From positions 1-43,151 of the forward strand of contig CAIJFT010000180.1 in the NCBI GenBank assembly GCA_903820035.1: 43,151 nt of DNA, read 5' to 3'. A model generated the notes under the pieces. That model ran no database searches. It was not told the origin of the DNA and was given only the letters and a program-made list of their open reading frames with translations. How positions within the stretch are numbered: position 1 is the first letter of the stretch; each line of letters starts with the position of its first letter. Both the position numbers and the translations under genes were made by a program. Of the stretch, positions 40,357 to 43,151 are shown piece by piece. The stretch comes from an uncultured Opitutia bacterium (GTDB lineage: Bacteria; Verrucomicrobiota; Verrucomicrobiia; Opitutales; Opitutaceae).

Positions 40357-43151
40357 GTGCGTCTTCCCTTCGTGCCCCTTTCGCTCCGTCTTCGCGCCCG
40401 CCGGCGCATCATCCCCTTGCTCGTCGCAGGGGCGTGGTGCCTCATCGGCGCGATAAGCTTGCGCGGAGCCGAGACGGCGCGGCGGGCCTTTGATCTGCCG
40501 GCGGGTGAAGCGGAGCCGGCCCTCAAGCGTTTCTCCCAGCAAGCGGGCGTGCAGCTGGTGTTCGACAGCCGCATCGTAGAGGGCGTGCAGGTGAACGCGG
40601 TGCGCGGCGACTTTACCCCGCTTGAGGCCGCCCAGCGCCTGCTCGCCGGCACCCTCCTCCGCGCCCACCGCGATGAACGAAGTGGCATCGTCAGCATCGA
40701 ACGCGACCCCGCCGCCCCCTTCCCGCCAAAAAAAGACCCGGCGCGCACTGATCCTCCGCCGTCCGCGCGCGCCCTTTCCGAAGCCGGACCCGATTCCTCC
40801 CATCAAACCGAAACCATGAAACCCTCCCGATCGTTTTTTGCCACCCTCGCCAGCTGGCTCCTTGTCTCGACCGCCGCTGAGGCGCAGACGTCCGACCCGC
40901 TCAAGCCGGCCGGCGCCGAAGATCCGTCCAGCCCCAAAGCATCAAGCGGAGTCGTCTCCCTGTCGCCCTTTGAGGTCTCGGAATCCGCGGACAACGGCTA
41001 TGCCGCGGCCAGCACGCTGGCGGGCAGCCGCATGAATACTGATCTGCGCAATACGTCGGCGTCCATTTCCGTCTTCACCAAGGATTTCTTGCGCGACATC
41101 GGCGCGCTGAACCTCAACGACGCACTCGCCTACGCCCTCAACGGCGGCAACGAATACACGACCTTGACCGGATTGGGCGCCCGCGATCGCGAGGTCAACG
41201 TGCAGCTCCGCGGCTTCGTCAACGCCACGGTCACGCGCAACTTTTTTCCCTGGGCACTTTCGGGCGACGCTTTCAACACGGAGCGACTCGATTTTTCCCG
41301 CGGCCCCAACTCCATCCTCTTCGGCACCGGCAGCCCCGGCGGCGTGGTGAACACGACCACCAAGCGCGCGCGCTTCGGCAAGTCGATCACCGAGCTGGGG
41401 CTGCGCGTGGGCAGCTGGGACGACTACCGGGTCACCTTCGACGTCGGCCGTCAGGTCAACGACCAGCTGGCCATCCGGATCAACGGCCTGCGGCAGCAGA
41501 AGAAATCGTGGCGCGACTTTGAGAATCTAGATCGCACCAGCGGGGCGTTGGGCGTCACCTATCGCCCTTTCAAGCACACCGAGGTGCGCGTCGATGCCGA
41601 ATACGGCAAGGGCCACCAAGTGGTCGCGAATCCGTTTCGCACCGGCGACAAAGTCTCGGCGTGGCTGGCCGCGGGAAAACCCATCTCGCCCAACGATACC
41701 ACCGTCGTCGGCGGCACGCAGGCGGCCGCTTCCAACCAACTGACCTACGATCCCTTTGGGATCACCGGGCCAACCGCTTGGCGCGGCGTCCAACAGACGA
41801 TTAACGCGCTCCCTGTCGGATCGAACATCCAACTTCGGCGCTCGTTCACCGATGAGTCCGTGCTGCCGCGCTCCAGTAATGTTTTCGGCCCCGGCGCCTG
41901 GGTGAATTTTCCCTACCACAATTATTCTGTCTTTCTCGAACAACGCTTCGGCAAGCTCACGGCGGAGCTCGCCTATAATCGCCAGTGGGAGCACCGCACC
42001 TACACGCAGCCGCTGATTTACAACGTAGCGAATCTGCAGGCCGATCCCAACGCCCTGCTGCCCAGTTTTCCGCTGCCGAACGGCCAACTCGCGCCCAACG
42101 CCGGCAAGCCCAATCCGAACGCCGGAAAGTTTTTCGTCGAGAGCGCCAACGCCATCGCCTGGCGGGATCGCTCGGACAATAACTACCGCGCGACCCTCGC
42201 CTACGAGCTGGACCTCAGCAAACACTCAGCGTGGCTCGGGACGCATCGCCTGGCCGGACTGGTCAGCCGCAGCGAAGCGTTTTCCTACACGGACGGAATG
42301 CAAGAGGTGAACATCGCGCCGCCGGGCACGACCACTTATCCGTTGGACGTTACCAATGCCAACAACGTCCTCCTGCGGCGCACCTACCTCGATTTCACGA
42401 CGCCCGACGCCCGCTGGCACGGCCAGCATGATCCCCTGCTCTTCCCGATCAATAACCTCAACGGAATAACCACCGGCTATCGCCGGATTGCCAACCAGAG
42501 CGTGCCGTCGCTCAGCCGGACCGATACGCGCATGGTGGCGTCGCAGAGTTCGTGGTGGCAGGACCGATTGTATGTCACCGCCGGTGTGCGCCGCGATGAG
42601 TTGGACGCCTTTGGCCCCGGCACCGTAATTCTGCGCGACCCGGTGACCAGCGAGTTTCTGCGGCGCAGCATGCTGTCCGCCCCGACGCTCTCCACCGCCG
42701 GCACCACGCAGACCGCCGGTGGCGTCTTTCACGCGTTCCGCTGGCTCTCGCTGATCTACAACCGGGCCAATAATTTTGTGCCGCAGACGGCGCTCGACAT
42801 CAATGCCCAGCCAATCGGAGCGGTGGCCGGCAAAGGCGAAGACGCCGGGGTCCGTCTCACGCTCTGGGACGGCAAGGTCAACCTCACGGTGATGCACTAC
42901 GAGACCACGCGGGAAAACCAGGTGCTCAACATCGCCAACAATCAGAACCTGCGAAGCTACATTAACGGAATCTGGTCGGCCATGGGCCGGTCGGAAAAAC
43001 TCATCGACTTGCAGTCCATCGACACCGTGTCCAACGCTGGCAAGGGCTGGGAGGTGGAGCTGATTGCCAACCCGACCAAGCGCTGGCGGCTCTCGGCCAA
43101 CTACAGCCAAACCGACGTGAATCAAACGGACACGTTCCTGCGCTCCGCCGT
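40357..43151 (+). CDS. TonB-dependent receptor with N-terminal STN signalling domain (FecA type), 3' end outside the window
   Basis: The first 931 codons are present; the frame is open to the right edge. Residues 1-38 give a signal peptide (RRRIIPLLVAGAWCLIGAISL). The STN domain is at about 44-116 (FDLPAGEAEPALKRFSQQAG to GIVSIER). The Pro-rich linker then runs into MKPSRSFFATLASWLLVSTA at residues 154-173, followed by AEAQ, which looks exactly like a second signal peptide. After it come LSPFEV at 202-207, the plug (SISVFTKDFLRDIG, LRGFVN, LDFSRGPNSILFGTGSPGGVVN) and the barrel. Upstream sigma and FecR genes fit a signalling receptor. Alternatively a shorter, ordinary receptor begins at ATG 40816, but that lacks a ribosome binding site. 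It may sense and import a sugar, siderophore or other ligand. Confidence 0.92.
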   Translation, partial: MRLPFVPLSLRLRARRRIIPLLVAGAWCLIGAISLRGAETARRAFDLPAGEAEPALKRFSQQAGVQLVFDSRIVEGVQVNAVRGDFTPLEAAQRLLAGTLLRAHRDERSGIVSIERDPAAPFPPKKDPARTDPPPSARALSEAGPDSSHQTETMKPSRSFFATLASWLLVSTAAEAQTSDPLKPAGAEDPSSPKASSGVVSLSPFEVSESADNGYAAASTLAGSRMNTDLRNTSASISVFTKDFLRDIGALNLNDALAYALNGGNEYTTLTGLGARDREVNVQLRGFVNATVTRNFFPWALSGDAFNTERLDFSRGPNSILFGTGSPGGVVNTTTKRARFGKSITELGLRVGSWDDYRVTFDVGRQVNDQLAIRINGLRQQKKSWRDFENLDRTSGALGVTYRPFKHTEVRVDAEYGKGHQVVANPFRTGDKVSAWLAAGKPISPNDTTVVGGTQAAASNQLTYDPFGITGPTAWRGVQQTINALPVGSNIQLRRSFTDESVLPRSSNVFGPGAWVNFPYHNYSVFLEQRFGKLTAELAYNRQWEHRTYTQPLIYNVANLQADPNALLPSFPLPNGQLAPNAGKPNPNAGKFFVESANAIAWRDRSDNNYRATLAYELDLSKHSAWLGTHRLAGLVSRSEAFSYTDGMQEVNIAPPGTTTYPLDVTNANNVLLRRTYLDFTTPDARWHGQHDPLLFPINNLNGITTGYRRIANQSVPSLSRTDTRMVASQSSWWQDRLYVTAGVRRDELDAFGPGTVILRDPVTSEFLRRSMLSAPTLSTAGTTQTAGGVFHAFRWLSLIYNRANNFVPQTALDINAQPIGAVAGKGEDAGVRLTLWDGKVNLTVMHYETTRENQVLNIANNQNLRSYINGIWSAMGRSEKLIDLQSIDTVSNAGKGWEVELIANPTKRWRLSANYSQTDVNQTDTFLRSA

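Noticed and set aside
40816-43151. Treating the ATG at 40816 as the sole start of the third receptor
   Set aside because: No ribosome binding site precedes it, while GTG 40357 has GGAGGGG at good spacing and the STN domain is in frame and expected next to FecI/FecR. Kept only as an alternative form.

Overview
The window is GC-rich DNA, most likely from an Opitutaceae-type verrucomicrobium. This is inferred from three TonB-dependent receptors with an LSPFxV segment just after the signal peptide, no SusD next to them, several secreted S1 sulfatases, frequent non-Shine-Dalgarno starts, and the mix of housekeeping genes. No rRNA, tRNA, CRISPR array, transposase or phage gene was found.

Region 1 (1-16933) looks like a SusD-less utilisation locus for a sulfated, uronate-containing polysaccharide. 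A LacI-type regulator, mannonate dehydratase (uxuA) and a Gfo/Idh/MocA oxidoreductase (cut by the left edge) read leftward. Reading rightward are two TonB-dependent receptors, an arylsulfatase, a small secreted NTF2-like protein, a PL6 polysaccharide lyase, two tandem paralogous iduronate-2-sulfatase-like enzymes and a fourth sulfatase. The apparent logic is outer-membrane uptake, desulfation, eliminative cleavage at uronates and entry of glucuronate-derived mannonate into central metabolism. Several secreted enzymes carry Lys-rich tails or loops.

Region 2 (17067-29914) is mostly core and metabolic: yraN, a secreted repeat protein coupled to smc, a serine hydrolase, ypeA, a GlcD-type flavoprotein, an NAD D-2-hydroxyacid dehydrogenase, an Ldh_2-family dehydrogenase and gpmI. 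Two copies of an interspersed palindromic repeat (23579-23653 and 28175-28258) and a long intra-operon hairpin lie between these genes.

Region 3 (30067-37568) is a divergent assimilatory sulfate regulon. Leftward run cysH, cysD, cysN, a DUF2061 membrane protein and an Rrf2 regulator. Rightward run cobA, a CbiX/SirB chelatase and cysI, joined by 4-nt ATGA overlaps. Together they activate sulfate, reduce PAPS, make siroheme and reduce sulfite. An AT-rich island at about 33961-34016 holds overlapping candidate promoters for both arms. No APS kinase and no precorrin-2 dehydrogenase gene is present in the window.

Region 4 (37789-43151) has a small Lys-rich protein, about 840 bp without a recognisable gene, and then a FecI/FecR/FecA-type cell-surface signalling set: an ECF sigma factor, a FecR-like anti-sigma factor and an STN-domain TonB receptor cut by the right edge. 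The receptor reads in one frame from a GTG with a strong ribosome binding site through an STN domain and then through what looks like a second, internal signal peptide before the usual LSPFEV segment. This suggests a captured signalling domain.
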